Shown here: in pieces, positions 1-13,345 of the stretch | Layout of the letters: each line of letters begins with the position of its first letter | Numbering within the stretch: position 1 is the stretch's first letter | NCBI GenBank assembly: GCA_013365325.1 | Contig: JABVXV010000543.1 | Location: forward strand, 1 to 28,256 | From: Dipetalonema caudispina | Lineage: Eukaryota; Nematoda; Chromadorea; Rhabditida; Onchocercidae | Length of the DNA: 28,256 nucleotides | Direction of reading: 5' to 3' | Program-made: the position numbers and the translations under genes | Notes under the pieces: generated by a model | Databases searched by the model: none | What the model was told of the DNA's origin: nothing | Seen by the model: only the letters and a program-made list of their open reading frames with translations

Positions 1-175
<175 letters not shown>

Positions 176-2503
176 TAAAGGGTCAAAAATATACACTGTG
201 AGTGATAACGAATAATGTAATTTCCAATAATGAATGCATAATATAATAATGAATAATGAGCTGACGTCTCGTGAAGTGACCAATCGGTGCGACGAGTATA
301 AATTGAAATGACAAAATAGCGACATTTTAAGAAATTCATTTATTGACGAAATTCTTGATCATAATTTTTCTTTTATTTTGATTGTTGAATTTAAATCTTA
401 TCTTTTTAAACATTCATCGTTCACTCATTTCTTCCACAATACACTATTACCATGATATTTTGCTATCGTATCCAGTTTTCTTTCAGTTTGCAACAACATT
501 ACTAAATAATAACATTACTATATTTGAACTCAAATTGAACTGAATTGCGAAATTTAAATTTAACTTATTTGCCAGTATGTTACACTTATTGAAACATAAT
601 TTCGCTTGTTAACAATTATTGCATTATATTCAACGGAATGCTATAATTTTCCTGATACAATTTGAAAAGCTTAGCTAATTTAGCTAGCCTAATTATCCTG
701 ACAAATTTCAGAATAATGCTAAAATTGTAAAGATGAAAATTTCATTGAAAAATATGATATGTAAAAGGATGGAATTTTGCATCATTTTTTTTTTTATCAA
801 AATCAGCAGCATAGTAGAAAATAGCATTTTATAAAAAAGAAAAAAAAAATCAACGAAAACGACACAAACAAAGTGTAATTGATATTGAGCAAATTGTTCC
901 AATTAAATGAAATAATTTTGAAATTTAATTGTATGACATACAATGCTGTATTTCTTGAAATACTTTACAGAATTATAAATAAATTTTTCAAATTTCTGAT
1001 AAATCAGAAAGTATTAATGCTAGGATATCATTCACTTTGATATATCCCAATATCGGTGTTCCAGTCTTGGAATATATAAGAAGAAAAATATGCGCACATA
1101 TAATTAATTATATAAATAATACATACAGTTAATTAGTAACAGATCAGATCAACGAAAAAAACTGAATACATCGAATGAAATTTTTCTCTTTTTTTTTTTT
1201 TTTAACAAACCAATTTACTAATGATGTATGTCAAATTGGTTCATTGGCAGTCTTTTCATTTAAGAAAAAAATTGGATATTAATTTCTCAGTTATTAAACA
1301 ATTCCAATAGGTAACTTTTTGACGTAATTCTTAACATAATCAGTTCAATTTATATTCTAACAATTTTCTTATGAGCGTAGCTAAAAACATAGGAACAATT
1401 AGACATAATTATAATTCAACAAATTTAAATGATACATAAGCAAATACTGAACAATAAAATTACAATAAATCACTATATGGCGTAAATGACGTAGTATTAA
1501 TGTTGTGACTAAATATACCTCGTCTATATTACTATAATGGCATTACTTCCATTGAAGTAATTTTAGTATTCAGATAAAGCGATACAAAAGAAATGAAAGA
1601 AGCATTACGTGATGTGAAATAACGTATAAGGGATTCTAAAAATATCATATTTTCTGGGAAGAATCTTCGACAACATAAGAAGCTCATCAGATTTTATCAT
1701 CAAATCAATGAGTGAATAATTTTGTTGATGATGTTATGTTGAACAGATACCCGTGAAAATCGTACACTGCTAAATGATTTTATTTAATAATGAATTAAGA
1801 TTGTTAGGATTTTTCACTACGATAATTACATTAATTCTTAAAATGAAATCTTAAATTTAGGTAAAGTGATTATAATTTGTAAATTTAAATTAATTTGAAG
1901 TTTGCAAAAAGAAAAAAAAGAAAAAACACTGGAATCTTTGTACGTCAATGATGACGAAACAAATATAATAAGAGATAATAACTTTCGAAGATTTTTTCAA
2001 AAATTTTTACTTGATAAATTTTCGTCTCAAACAAGTGAAAATTGAAGTAAACAATAAATATCCATTTGTATTTTGTAAGTGATTCATCATAAAACTCTTT
2101 TAAATCGCTAGAATTAGAATTTTTTTTTTTAAAAAAAGGAATTATCCTCATCAAACCTTCTTGAAGTAATCACATTTTGGGAAAAATTCAAAAAATTGTA
2201 TTTTTGAGAATTTTTGGATAACATATAATCCTAATCAATCAACATGAAACTGCAACAAATAATTCATTAGTTATTGATAAATTTTTACTTTTTTAAATTT
2301 TTTCTTTTTTCTTTTTTTTTTTCCTATACGAAAAGCAAAAAAAAAAAAAGCCAAACAGTAAGTGATATGCATAAAAATAATGAAATACTAAAATAATTTG
2401 GGTTAAATAATATGAAATTGTATAAATTCAAATAAATCGTAATCGTTCAATATTGGGCAGCATTTTTTTTCATCGTTTTTGTTTTTGCGGTATATCATAA
2501 TTA
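176..2503. other. Non-coding A/T-rich stretch
   Basis: I see no supportable gene here. A short higher-GC patch at about 255-300 contains a TGACGTCT motif that resembles a CRE-type site, but I cannot show it is functional. ORFs at 708-902 and 1945-2151 on the minus strand are of a length expected by chance at this base composition and have no splice or family support. The stretch 2280-2350 is mixed poly-T and poly-A. It contains the region just 3' of the minus-strand gene ending at 2504; I found no canonical AATAAA in the first 250 bases past that stop. Confidence 0.6.
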
Positions 2504-4258
2504 TCATAAAGATACGGGAGAATTTTTTAATGAATGAACGACAATTGTTGGTGATATTAAGTGAATGCTTCGTTCATCGATATAATCAAGATCTGGCAAA
2601 TCAATTGGTACTGCACCATCTGACCTGAAATAATTGATATTATAAATTGTAAAGTTTAATTATCAAAATTTCACTAAATAGCATTATGATGCTTTCAAAT
2701 AAATAAATATCGATTGAATTTGTTTCATATCTTTAGAAATTTCTCAATCAAAATTATTGTCCTATTGAAATTCATTGATGTGAGCAAATTTTTAAACGAT
2801 TATTACCGACTAAAAGTTAGCAGAAATTTTTTGTAAAGTATATTGCAACCTATATGATATATATTATTACTGCATAATAATGAATTCAGAGGATAGCTTA
2901 TAATTATCATTATGATATGATTGTATACAGATCAAAATGATCATTGTTCTTACTTAATCTTACGATCATCCGATACAATTTCAATTAAACTAATGCCATT
3001 TTTTAATTAAGTAGTGATTTTGTTTGTATTACATTTAATCAGTTCACTACCACAACCACTTTTCGTTTTCACAATGTCAATCAAAATAAGTATTTCATTT
3101 AGTTCCTAACTTCTCTACCTCCATGAAAAATATTAAATCTTTAAGGTTAAACGAAATATTTCAAGCTATTTTTTTCGAAAAAGCACTGATGTTAAAAGTG
3201 TTGTACTTTTCGCTTGAACAAACTGATCAATTTTAGAGGTAATCCATCAATCTAACTCAAAAGTACATTAAATTGTATTTTGAAAAAGCCAAAGAATGAA
3301 GCAATCATTTCAAAGAAAAAATGAAAGAGAATTTGTTAATTTTAGAAGAATTGACACAGTTGAAAAAAAAAAAAAGTAAAATTAGGGCCTTACGATGATT
3401 ATAGAAATTGCCGGAAAAATTGTCAAAATAATAGTGAAGTGATCTTATATTGTATCGAAAACGATTAATGTAATGTATCAATGATCGTGAAGACCAAATT
3501 TTTCTACTTTTTTAAAAAAAACGAATTTTTGAAAATTCGACCTTGACCTTATAATAATACTTTGGGCTATCACAGTGTCATTATCAAGGAAGTTGTTCGA
3601 AAAAGCCAAATAGAGATTATCGAAGAGATTTCAAATTGATGAATGTAATTATAAAAGAAGGTTAAAATTCGAAAAAAAATCATTAGAAAATCTCATGTCA
3701 AATAGTAAAAATACGATAAATTCTTTGCAGGAATAAGTAAAAAGTAATATATTACAAGAAATAATTTAATAGTTAGTATCATTTAGTTACATGTTGCAGA
3801 ATTTTCATACTTCACCGTGTCGCATTACTTCATGCTGACAAATAATCATTCTAATTTATGATAATTCTTTCATAACAATTAATACACGTAACGTTTCCAC
3901 GTATAAGTCTCGTATAAACTAATATACTATATAACATTTATCATCGTCTTCTCGTGTATATGTTTAAAAAAATATTTAAATTGAATTTTGAAAGAGTAAT
4001 AAATGATAAAGTAAAGTGAGAGGTAATAATGAGAAGATGAAAACTTGACCTTAACAAGATTTTATTCGGTGTATCGTGTAAAATTTCACTGAGTTCATTC
4101 TGTTGTGATACCGTTTGAAGATATGAATGCTTCGCATAAAGATTTTTTCGTGAACAAAATTTATCCTTCAGAAATATAAATAGCAAAATTACGAGAGCTA
4201 TTAAAGCAACAGTAAATGTAAATATCAGCAAATATTTGTTTATTGTTTCTCCTTGCAT
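2504..4258 (-). CDS. Small single-pass membrane protein, two exons (predicted)
   Basis: I do not recognise this gene. Exon 1 runs 4258-4050 and exon 2 runs 2624-2504 (stop TGA 2506-2504), giving about 109 aa. The first ATG after an in-frame stop is at 4258. An open TTG-started extension upstream reads a GAA-rich stretch as poly-arginine and is not used here. Residues about 9-30 form one strongly hydrophobic segment (LLIFTFTVALIALVILLFIF) followed by basic KDKFCSRK, so the N-terminus is probably outside and the tail cytosolic (positive-inside rule). Exon 1 ends in phase 2 at a GTCAAG donor. Exon 2 starts after an ATTATTTCAG acceptor with one base completing Arg, and then stays open through acidic DLPDLDYIDER to a stop. 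Matching phase plus a good acceptor support the join across a 1.4-kb intron. The donor is not consensus, and further small exons in the intron cannot be excluded. Confidence 0.5.
2625..4049 (-). other. Intron of the small membrane-protein gene
   Basis: This 1425-base stretch lies between the two predicted exons. It is A/T-rich with no further exon that I can support. Two copies of a CCTTGACCTT-like motif occur near the donor and at about 3540, but I attach no function to them. Confidence 0.4.
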
Positions 4259-4642
4259 TACACTGACGATGTGAATTTTTCTTCTTCTTCTTCTTCTATC
4301 CTTCAAAATTTTATCGATACAATTTTAAAATTCAAAATTTTTTTTTTCACTTAAAATATAAGTTAATTGCTTACTAATGGCACAGATGTTATTTATAAAA
4401 GTTGGATAATGAAAAAAGAAAATATCGTTGTACATAAATGAAAGGAATAGGGGAGAAGAATTCATAATGATAGAGAAATAAATAAAATTTAAAAATTGAA
4501 TTTAAATTCAAATTTTGTCATTGTAAGCAAACCAAACTTTTAGAAATACAAATTTTCTTTTCAAATAATGATTGGATAGTAATTTTAAATTAATAAATGA
4601 AATTATGAGGAGCATTTGAAATAAAAGTAATAAAAAAAAGTA

Positions 4643-4697
4643 TTGATACCAGAAATAATTACAATAATATTGGTACCGGAAAATAATTACAATAATT
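4643..4697. repeat. Two-copy tandem repeat, about 27 bp
   Basis: Two adjacent near-identical copies of about 27 bases run 4643-4669 and 4670-4697. Each holds a GATACC/GGTACC start followed by an AATAATTACAATAAT tail. They are non-coding and of recent appearance given their similarity. Confidence 0.7.
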
Positions 4698-5002
4698 TAA
4701 AAAGATTAAACTTGTTAATTGAAATAAAAATTTTTGAAGTAATTGATAATAAATTTAACAAAAACAACAGAAAAATTTAGTTAGTTAACACAAAGATTGA
4801 TTAAAATTTTTTGGAGTTTTTGATTGCATAATTAGTGGGATCTTTTTTATATTAAAAGTCAAAATAAAAAAAAAAAAAATCATAAATTAATTTTTAGGAA
4901 ATGCAAACTTTTTTATTGCAAAATAAAAAGAAAATTTTGATTTTATTTTTCAATGAAGGAGAAGTTCTGAATGTTTTTTTTAATATAGATAAAGATTTAT
5001 TT

Positions 5003-5059
5003 TTTTGTAAAATACATTTAATTAATTAATGAATAATTAATTCAATGTATTTTACAAAA
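5003..5059. repeat. Inverted repeat, 16-bp perfect arms
   Basis: TTTTGTAAAATACATT at 5003-5018 is the exact reverse complement of 5044-5059. The 25-base centre is itself rich in TTAATTAAT palindromes, so most of the 57 bases can fold into one hairpin. No flanking target-site duplication or transposase was found. It may be a miniature element remnant or simply an A/T-rich palindrome. Confidence 0.8.
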
Positions 5060-5099
5060 GATAATTTTTGGATCTCGACGAATCGTTAGAACGATCGAT

Positions 5100-5140
5100 G
5101 AATGAATAGATAGATGGGATGGATGAACGAATGGATAAAT
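5100..5140. repeat. Degenerate GATA/GATG tetranucleotide tract
   Basis: A short run of GAATGAATAGATAGATGGGATGGATGA-like tetramers follows the inverted repeat. It is a decayed microsatellite and non-coding. Confidence 0.6.
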
Positions 5141-5214
5141 CTTTTCATCTACTTTGAGAAATGTGTTCGTACACTTGAATTATATTGATTAATTATAAAT
5201 AATTTCTAATCAAC

Positions 5215-5268
5215 AAAGAGAGAAAGAAAGGGAGAGAGACAGAGAGAGAAAGATAGAAAAAGAGAGAA
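5215..5268. repeat. (GA)n/(AGAA)n purine tract
   Basis: Interrupted GA and GAAA repeats make up a nearly uninterrupted purine strand of about 54 bases. It is a simple-sequence repeat with no coding content. Confidence 0.85.
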
Positions 5269-5740
5269 TTGTTTTATATTTAGAAATATTTATTAAAATG
5301 TTGGAAATATTGTTCAAACATTATTTTATTTGTTAAAATATTTGAATAAATTAAAAAAACTATTAACAATTCAAATATTATAAAATATTGAAGTATAAAA
5401 TTATTTATAGTCCATTGTTAATAATTAATTAATATCATGAAGTGAAAAATCAAATTAATAATTATCAATCATCAAACATTTTAATACATTCTTCTCTACC
5501 ACAGTATAGTTTATTATTTGTAATAATATATTAAGCAAAATTATCGATAATTTGTTACACATTAAAATATTTATAATTTTTTGAAAATATTAATTATATC
5601 AAAAGATATTTGATAATAGCATATTAATAAAGGAATATTTTGGAAGTTAATTAAATATCCAATTATCAAAACATTGCGATAATATTATTAATCCATTTAT
5701 TTTAACAATAATTCATCTATTATTGAACTTAATAGGAAAT

Positions 5741-5751
5741 ACACACACACA

Positions 5752-5798
<47 letters not shown>
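5741..5798. repeat. (CA)n microsatellite
   Basis: CA dinucleotides run for 58 bases with one interruption (CATACA at about 5757). This would be a usable polymorphic marker type, and it has no gene nearby. Confidence 0.95.
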
Positions 5799-5800
<2 letters not shown>

Positions 5801-8431
5801 ATACATCTATTATTAGCTATGGACTTTTTTTTTTTCAAAATTTTAAATTTTGATATATACCAACAATTAGAATAATCATATGGTCAAAATTTTTCATTTG
5901 CACTAAATTTTTCCTTCGATCATTTTTGTCTTCATTTTTGTGAATTGTTTGATGTTTTAATTGAATGCTAATTAATAAGTAAATCTTAGAACAAACTGTA
6001 ATGCTTGTAATTTAATTAGTTGAAACAAATAAGCTATCAAAAAAAAAAAAATATATGAAAAATAAAAAAATGAGAAATAAAACGGTTGAAATGGACAGAC
6101 TATATTGCTGTGTGAAGTTTATTCGTGTTGAAAAGAAATTAAATTCTGAAAAAAAAAAAAAAAAAAAAAAATCATTGAAGTAATCGGAGCCAGAAAATAT
6201 CCAATGTTCGAGCTAATGGAAGATGGATCGAATGAATGAAGCAGTCTAATGCATGTAAGTCCTTTCAGTTATTTCCTTTTTGTGAAAAAAAAAGAAAAAA
6301 AAAAAATTAGAAAAAAATTGGAAGAATTTAAATAACAAAATATTTTAAATAAATAAATTCGCTACTCAAAAAAAGAATAAAATTTCATAATTACAAAATG
6401 AAATATGTGAATGAATTAAAGAGACGGATAGATATAATTATAATGTTGCGGAATTAAGATTTGTAAAGAAATGGATAAAATCGGTAAAAGAGAAGAAAAA
6501 ATAATAAATTTATTTCAAATTTTCTCCAAATTTTATAAATTATGAAAAGTAGACAACAAATTTTGATATACACCATTGGTCAAAATTAAAATCATATAGC
6601 TAAAAATGCAAATAGAATGGCTCTTCTGACAATTTTAGCATCTATTACGGATGAAATATGATTGATTGATTGGTACTTGTGATAATAATCTGATACTTGT
6701 AGCTATCAATTACAGCAGAAATTAATATATGTATTGAAATGATTGATTAAAATTTAAACGTTAATCAGAGTTAAATGTCGATCAAAATGTTTATGCTGAA
6801 TATTTTTTCCACTTAAACGAATGATTTTCAATCTTTTCATTTGCTAAACTTTGAACTCTGGAACATTTGCTTGTCATTTGCTATACAATTTATCCTTGTC
6901 CTAAATTCGATTAGAATAACTTATCAGACAATGGTTGATAATATCAAATTACTCGAAATGCATTTATGAAAGCATTGAGTAAATGAGAGACAATCTTTAC
7001 CAATGATAATTAAATTAAGGCAAATAATTTTCTGAGCTTCTTTCAATGATTTAGGCCTCTTTCAAAAAATTTATTGGTCACTTCAAAGCCTTGGGCTTAG
7101 AATATGTTTCAAATCAAACGATCATGCTTTGACTGAACGATAATGATGAAATCATGATTTTAATGGCAGTGATAATTAGTAATTGCTTCTCCAACAGTGG
7201 TGCAAAAATTCTCAATAAAAACGTCACATTAAACAAACTTCTAGGGATTCCCTTTTAAACGAGAAGAAATATAAAAATTCAACAAAAAAAAAAAACAGTA
7301 AAAGCGAATGAATTCCTTCAAAACCAGATTTGAAAATTGTTTCAAATTTTTCAGAGTGTAGAAAAATTAATTTGAAATTCTAAATTATTTTTTTTTTTTT
7401 TTTGTAGAAGCACCAAACGAGTAGAAAAAATGACAAATGGAAAGTAAAAGTTAAGAATTAAAAAAATATTAACAATTTCGCAAATGGAAAGTTTTCGCAT
7501 AAAAGTATTTTCCAATTATTTTTACTTTTTTACGAAGGATGAAGAATCGGAATGAATGTTAATTTCGATTAAAAAAAATTTTTACAGTTTGTAACTTTAA
7601 CTTAATGACTGATAAATTAATACTAAAAAAAAAAGAAGATTAAGCAATGGAAGCTCATTATAGGTATGCATATGTTAAATTAAATGGTCAAATATCAAAT
7701 AGTTTGATGCTGTTAATCATATTTGCCAGATGTGATAAATTTTGTGTTTTCAGTTAAAATTTGAAATTTATGAAATAATAAAACCATTTTTTTTTTTTTT
7801 TGATATGATATTATGGATGAACTTTATTACTAATTACTGCTTACTAATCCTAAACAAATATCAAATTTTGTAAATTCCATAAAAGGGTTTTAAAAAACTT
7901 GAAGAGAAAAAAACAACAGTATATTAATTAGATACATATGTGTATATAGCATCCGGTACATTTATTAATCTTTTTTTTCTTTGTATATTAATTCTAATAA
8001 TCTTTTAAAATGAAAAAATAAAAGCGAAAAAAAAAAAAAAAAGGGAAAATGATTGATTCGATAAAAGGAAAAGATTTTACATATGCATTGAAAAATTTGA
8101 TAAATTCTCACAAAAAAAAAAAAAAAAAATGAAGGAAAGGAAAAGAACAGAATAAAACAAAACATTTCATTATAAAAACTAAAATCGGTAAAACTATGAG
8201 ACAATTTTTTTTTTTTTTTTTTAAATAGATTGAATTAATTTAATGTATTAAAATTCATTAAATAATAAATTTACAAACAAAAAATAAATCATTGATAAAG
8301 AAACGACGAATTTACTGAAATGTATTAAAGAAGAAATAGTGAAGTGCTAAAAAAAAAAAAAAAAAAAATGAATATTAAACTTTTCTGATATCATTAAATA
8401 TTTTCGTTATCTGATTTGTTGAAAGCACAAC

Positions 8432-8565
8432 AGAATGAATAATATCACTGTTGTTGCATTTAGGAAAAAAAACAATAGGATGAGATAAAACTATCGTTGT
8501 CAAAAATCGGAAGAACACAGTAGGATGCAATAATATCATCGTTGTCAAATTTTGGGAGAGTACAG
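8432..8565. repeat. Minisatellite, three units of about 45 bp
   Basis: Three adjacent degenerate units run 8432-8475, 8476-8520 and 8521-8565. Units two and three share TAGGATG, ATCGTTGTCAAA and a final ACAG; unit one is more diverged and has GTTGTTGC. Unit length is a multiple of three. On the minus strand, one frame stays open across units three and two with a repeated FDND core. There is no ATG or clear splice context, so I annotate it as a repeat and not as a gene. Confidence 0.75.
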
Positions 8566-11500
8566 CGATAGGAGTAAAATGTGAAAGCGTCGAAGAAGTT
8601 AGTGGAAAATGACGACGATGAGTTTTACCAATGAGCTGAATGAATCCTGCAATAGCAACTGTTCAAAAATTTCATTTGTGATAAGTTAAAAGTGCTTGTT
8701 GGATTATTCAAAAAAAATAAAAAAATAAAAAAAAAAAATAAAAAATCGTTTCATTTTCTCCTACGACAAATTCAAATTAGTTTCAAAAAAAAAGAAAACA
8801 ATGACATATTTTTCGTTGCTCTAAAAAAAAAATGCTTTTTTCTTTATGCATAATATGAAATTAAGAAAATATGATTGATAATTATGAGTTATTAGATAAT
8901 GATTAAGATGGATAAGATTATAATGATACTTATTTAATAACCATTACGATGATTGTCATTGATGAAAATGATAATAGATGCTATGAAATAGAATAATATT
9001 CTATTAATTTAATTTAATTAGAATACGATCTAATAGGAGTAAATCATCTTAAAACGATTACCAATTACAAGCATAATGAAATATAACAAAGTTGAAAAGA
9101 GGATGTCACAAACTGGCAGCAAATAGTGATGAAAGTTAAAAGAACAATATTAACAATTTAGAAATTATTAATGGATTTTAATTAGTGATGAATTAAAAAT
9201 TGATAGAGGATTTAAATTTCGCAAATAAAAACCATTTCAATGATAAATGATATAAAAGTCATAGTAATTGGTACTATTAAATGATTACTTAATTAGTAAT
9301 ATTTGAATAAAAGTTTGAAACTAATTACACAATATTTCGTAAATTTTTCACTTTTTAATTTCTGATATAGAATACAATGCATGCATTGAGAGAAATAACG
9401 ATAACTATAACTTCATGATAAGTTTATTGAAGAGATTTAATGATAGGCTAAAAATAAGTAAAGGAATTCTTCCGAAATGATATTTTTGAAGAAGCATAAT
9501 TTCGATGATTAAAGAAATCCGACAAATTAAGATTTAATGGTTAAAAGCGTAAAACAAAAAAATCATTGTATAATTAAAGAGATTTTAGTAAATTCACAGA
9601 AACGATGATGAAACTATAAACAACTATTGATATAGTAGTTAAAAAGATATTGGTTGTTAAAATTAGCGACAATCTCAAATATTCAAATTAGTAAAATTAG
9701 ATACTATGATAAAAGAGAAAATTTTATGTTAGTTGCATTCAGTTAGCTTCCGAAAAGGTTTCCATCCGATTTTTGAATGGTTCAAAAACTTGAAAAAATG
9801 GAAAGCCGCGAAAAAAAAAACACTTCAATCAAGCGGATGCAACCATTTCATTCCTTGGAAAAATTTGAAAAATGACATTATTCTTCATTTCTTCACTTTA
9901 CAGATACCACTAGGGATAGTCCGAGAATATGATGAATTTACTTTTTTTCATTTTTGAAACCAAAATAACAAAATTTTCCGTGATGCACTTGGGATCGAGG
10001 TCAACATGTTGCTTAGTAACGTATCGCAAAGTAACTAAAAGTTTAATTGAAGCTTAAAATTCGGTTGAGTTCAGCAATGCAACTAAACATATTTCGAAAT
10101 TTCAAATCTCTTAGAATGTTAATGATCAGATTTTTTTTTTGATTTTGAGATTCCAAATTTCAAAATTCACATAAATACAGAATTCGCATCTTACTTAGAC
10201 TTTGTTGCAAAGTCTTAAATGATGAGATGATAATTACTTAGATGATTAATCAAAAAATAAATTAACAAATAACTGCAACATATATTTGTTAAAATACTTT
10301 TCAAACGAATGAAACTTCGAATGTCATTTAAAAAGTCTCTCTTTTGTCAACTTTGATCGATCTGTTTCTTCCAAAAAAATAAAAAAATAAAAAAATAAAA
10401 AACAAATAAAAAAGGAAAGTTATACGGATCAAACTTTTTAAGTCATCTTCAAGGTTATTAGTCTTTATCATTTTTAAAAAATTACTTGTGAAATGACTGC
10501 ATTGCTAATTGTTTCAAAAGTTATGCAAATTCATATATTGCTAGAAATGTGTCGTTAAAATTGAAATCAATTGATAAGATGATATCATTTCATTCATTCA
10601 TCTTGATGAACTATTATCTGATCAAATAGGACACAAAAAAGGTAAAACTTTTAATGAATTACTAACCTTTCATTTTTTTCCAACTTCAGAAGTAAGTTAA
10701 AATTTTTCTCTCATATTTTTCAACATTGATATGGGAAATAAATGAAATGTAGGAGAAATTTAAACCTTCAAAAATAAATAAAATGACGAATTAAATGTAA
10801 AATACGAATGATTGTGGTAGTTAGTACCCGCAAGTGCTTCAAAGATGAATTACTTCCTTCTAATCTGCTATTAGTTTTTATTGATTATAAGCAATGTTTG
10901 TGGGTTGGCTTGAAATTGGCCAATATCCCTCATTGGGCACTTTTTTAAATCTATTCGTTTGTTTGCATTCGTTCGGAAAAAAAAAAAGAAGAAGAACAAA
11001 TATGAGGAAGAAGGAAAGAAAAAAAAGAAGTAATGAAGTAGTTAATTAGGTAGTAAAAAAGTAAGAATGAAATGATTGTGAACTGATCTGAAAGTAAAAT
11101 TTCTAACTTATGGTTAAATTGAATTGAACAAAATGGTTTAATTTAAATTAGAAAAGAAATCCCCAAATTTCGTTATGAAATTGAATTTTTTGACAGTTAT
11201 AAAAAATTGTTAAATTATTATCAGAATATTTGTTGAAGTAACACAATATGCATAATATTGAGCTATTTTAAATCTTTTCTGCCTTTAGGAATTTTTATTA
11301 AGAGCATTCTCATTCATGAAATGCTTAAATTTTCAAAAGATACTTGGAAAATGTTATATTTTCTCAGGATCTACTGCAATTATTGATATCAGCTTCGAAT
11401 AGTGCATGTAAATTTTGTCTACAATTAAATTTAAAAAAAGAAAAAATGTGCGAAAAGATTCGTCATCAGTGCTTGTTTACATTATCAGTCATTTTGAACT

Positions 11501-11852
11501 GGCTAATATAATTTATTCAATTTTCATATTGTGGTGTAAAAGTTGAAATGTAAACAAAATTTGAGAAATATAAGAGTTTCATTTTTGAAATCGCAAATAA
11601 TGTGATAAATGGTGCAAATATTTTGGTATATTGAAATTTTCAACCCAAATGAATTAATTGTGAATGCAATTCAAATATCTATAGTAGGATAATTTGGCTA
11701 ACTATTCGGTAGAAGTTTAATTTAAACTATTTTAAAATTAAAGAGGACATAAAAATGAACAATTATCCAACGAGTAAGAATTATAAGTAGCGCATGATAT
11801 TCAACAAAAATTTATTTTCATATTACTAATGAAAATGATATTATAAGCATAA

Positions 11853-12027
11853 AATAATATTCTAACATTAACTTTTTCATAAAAAAAATAAAAGGAAAAT
11901 AGCAGTTGTTATTAGGTAATATCATATTATTATGAGTACAAATAATATTCTAACATTGACCTTTTCATAAAAAAAAAAAAAAAAAAAGAAAAATAGCAGA
12001 TGTTATTAGGTAATATATTATTATTCG
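11853..12027. repeat. 88-bp tandem duplication
   Basis: The copy at 11853-11940 and the copy at 11941-12027 share AATAATATTCTAACATT at the start, a central CTTTTTCATAAAAA and a final TAGCAG.TGTTATTAGGTAATAT. Differences are mostly point changes and poly-A length. It is non-coding. Confidence 0.8.
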
Positions 12028-12939
12028 CTATTAACTACCACTTATTTTCCGATATTCAAGAAATACTCCTATTTTACAAAAATAATTCCTTTCAGGATAT
12101 CTTTAATCTTTATGATAAACATATATATATATTTTTTTTCTTTCATTATTATCTTAAAGTGTAAAAAAATTCCCCAAATTATTGCTATTTATTAGAATTG
12201 TTTCAATTTATTTTAATTTATTAAATAAATTTTATCAATATAATTATTTTCATTAGATATACATGTTAAATTTCTATCCTTTCATCTTTCTTCTAGAATT
12301 TTACACTAAGAGGAAAAAAAAAGGAAAATAACGAAGGAAGAAATATTTTTGATAAAGTTCACTTTTCCTTATTCGAAATTAAATAATCCATTTTAGTAAG
12401 GAATTTTTCAATTCGATGATGCAAAAAAAGAAAAAATCGAATGTTAAGAAGCAATAAATTCAATTTATTCCAGATTTTCTCTTTTATTGATGGTGAAAAA
12501 ATTCTCACAGTAATTCATTTATCTATATGAGTGGAAATTTTTGATAAACTAAAATATATTTTAAATGAATGCTGCAATTAAAAAAATATTAGAAAATGAT
12601 AGAAAAGGGAAAATAATAATCAAAATGAGTAAAAATATGAAAATAACTGACAAAAAAAAACAGAAAAAAAAAACATTCCAATAAAATAAGTTTTCAAAAT
12701 AATATTATTTTTCAAATACAACACTAAAATATACGAAAATTTCAATTGGATTAAATCTGAAATTCAGCAATTTAATTTCTAAATTTAAATAAAATAAAGG
12801 GAAAAAAAAATTAATTAAAAGCATTCCATTTTTCACATCATAAATATTCACAAAAAGCCTATTCATTGAATGAGATGAGATTTTAGAAAGCGAGCTAAAA
12901 TAAAAGATAATTCGATGACAACCATACCAATCTTCCCTT

Positions 12940-13345
12940 TCTCTTTCCAATTTTCCCCGCTCCCCCGCCTCTCCTCGTTACTTTTTCTATTATATTCAAC
13001 TTTTTTTTTTTTTTTTTTTTTTTTTGTCTGCTTCATTTTCTACAATCATTCTACGAATATAAAACAATGAGGAAAAAAAAAAAGGAAAAGGAAAAAGAAA
13101 TAGAACGACAAAAAGGATGGATGGAATTTTTTTTTTTTTTTAGTCAATTTTCAATTATGTAAAAATAGACGAAAGGGAAATGATTACAACCGCCTTCTTT
13201 TCCTTCGTTTCTCACCTACTTCACTTCTTTTTTTTTTTTTTTTTTTTTCAATGGAATACTTAAAGATAGAAATTTTTTTTTAATTTAATTAAAAAATAAA
13301 CAAACAAAAAGAAAAGAAAAAAGAATAAAAAAAAAAAAAAAAAAG
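12940..13345. repeat. Cluster of long poly-T and poly-A tracts
   Basis: Within about 400 bases there are several T or A runs of 12-25 bases, interspersed with C/T-rich and G/A-rich segments. Almost every stretch is a one-strand purine or pyrimidine block. No coding signal is visible. Confidence 0.8.

Noticed and set aside
9733..9957. 74-aa plus-strand ORF in a slightly GC-richer island
   Set aside because: The start is TTG, not ATG, the translation resembles no family, and this length is common by chance at this composition.
10008..10020. GTTGCTTAGTAAC, similar to an RFX/DAF-19 X-box
   Set aside because: The half-sites are one base closer than the usual 14-base X-box, and no gene start lies nearby.
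12705..12950. 81-aa minus-strand ORF
   Set aside because: It begins at TTG, is built from A/T runs, and has no splice or poly(A) support.
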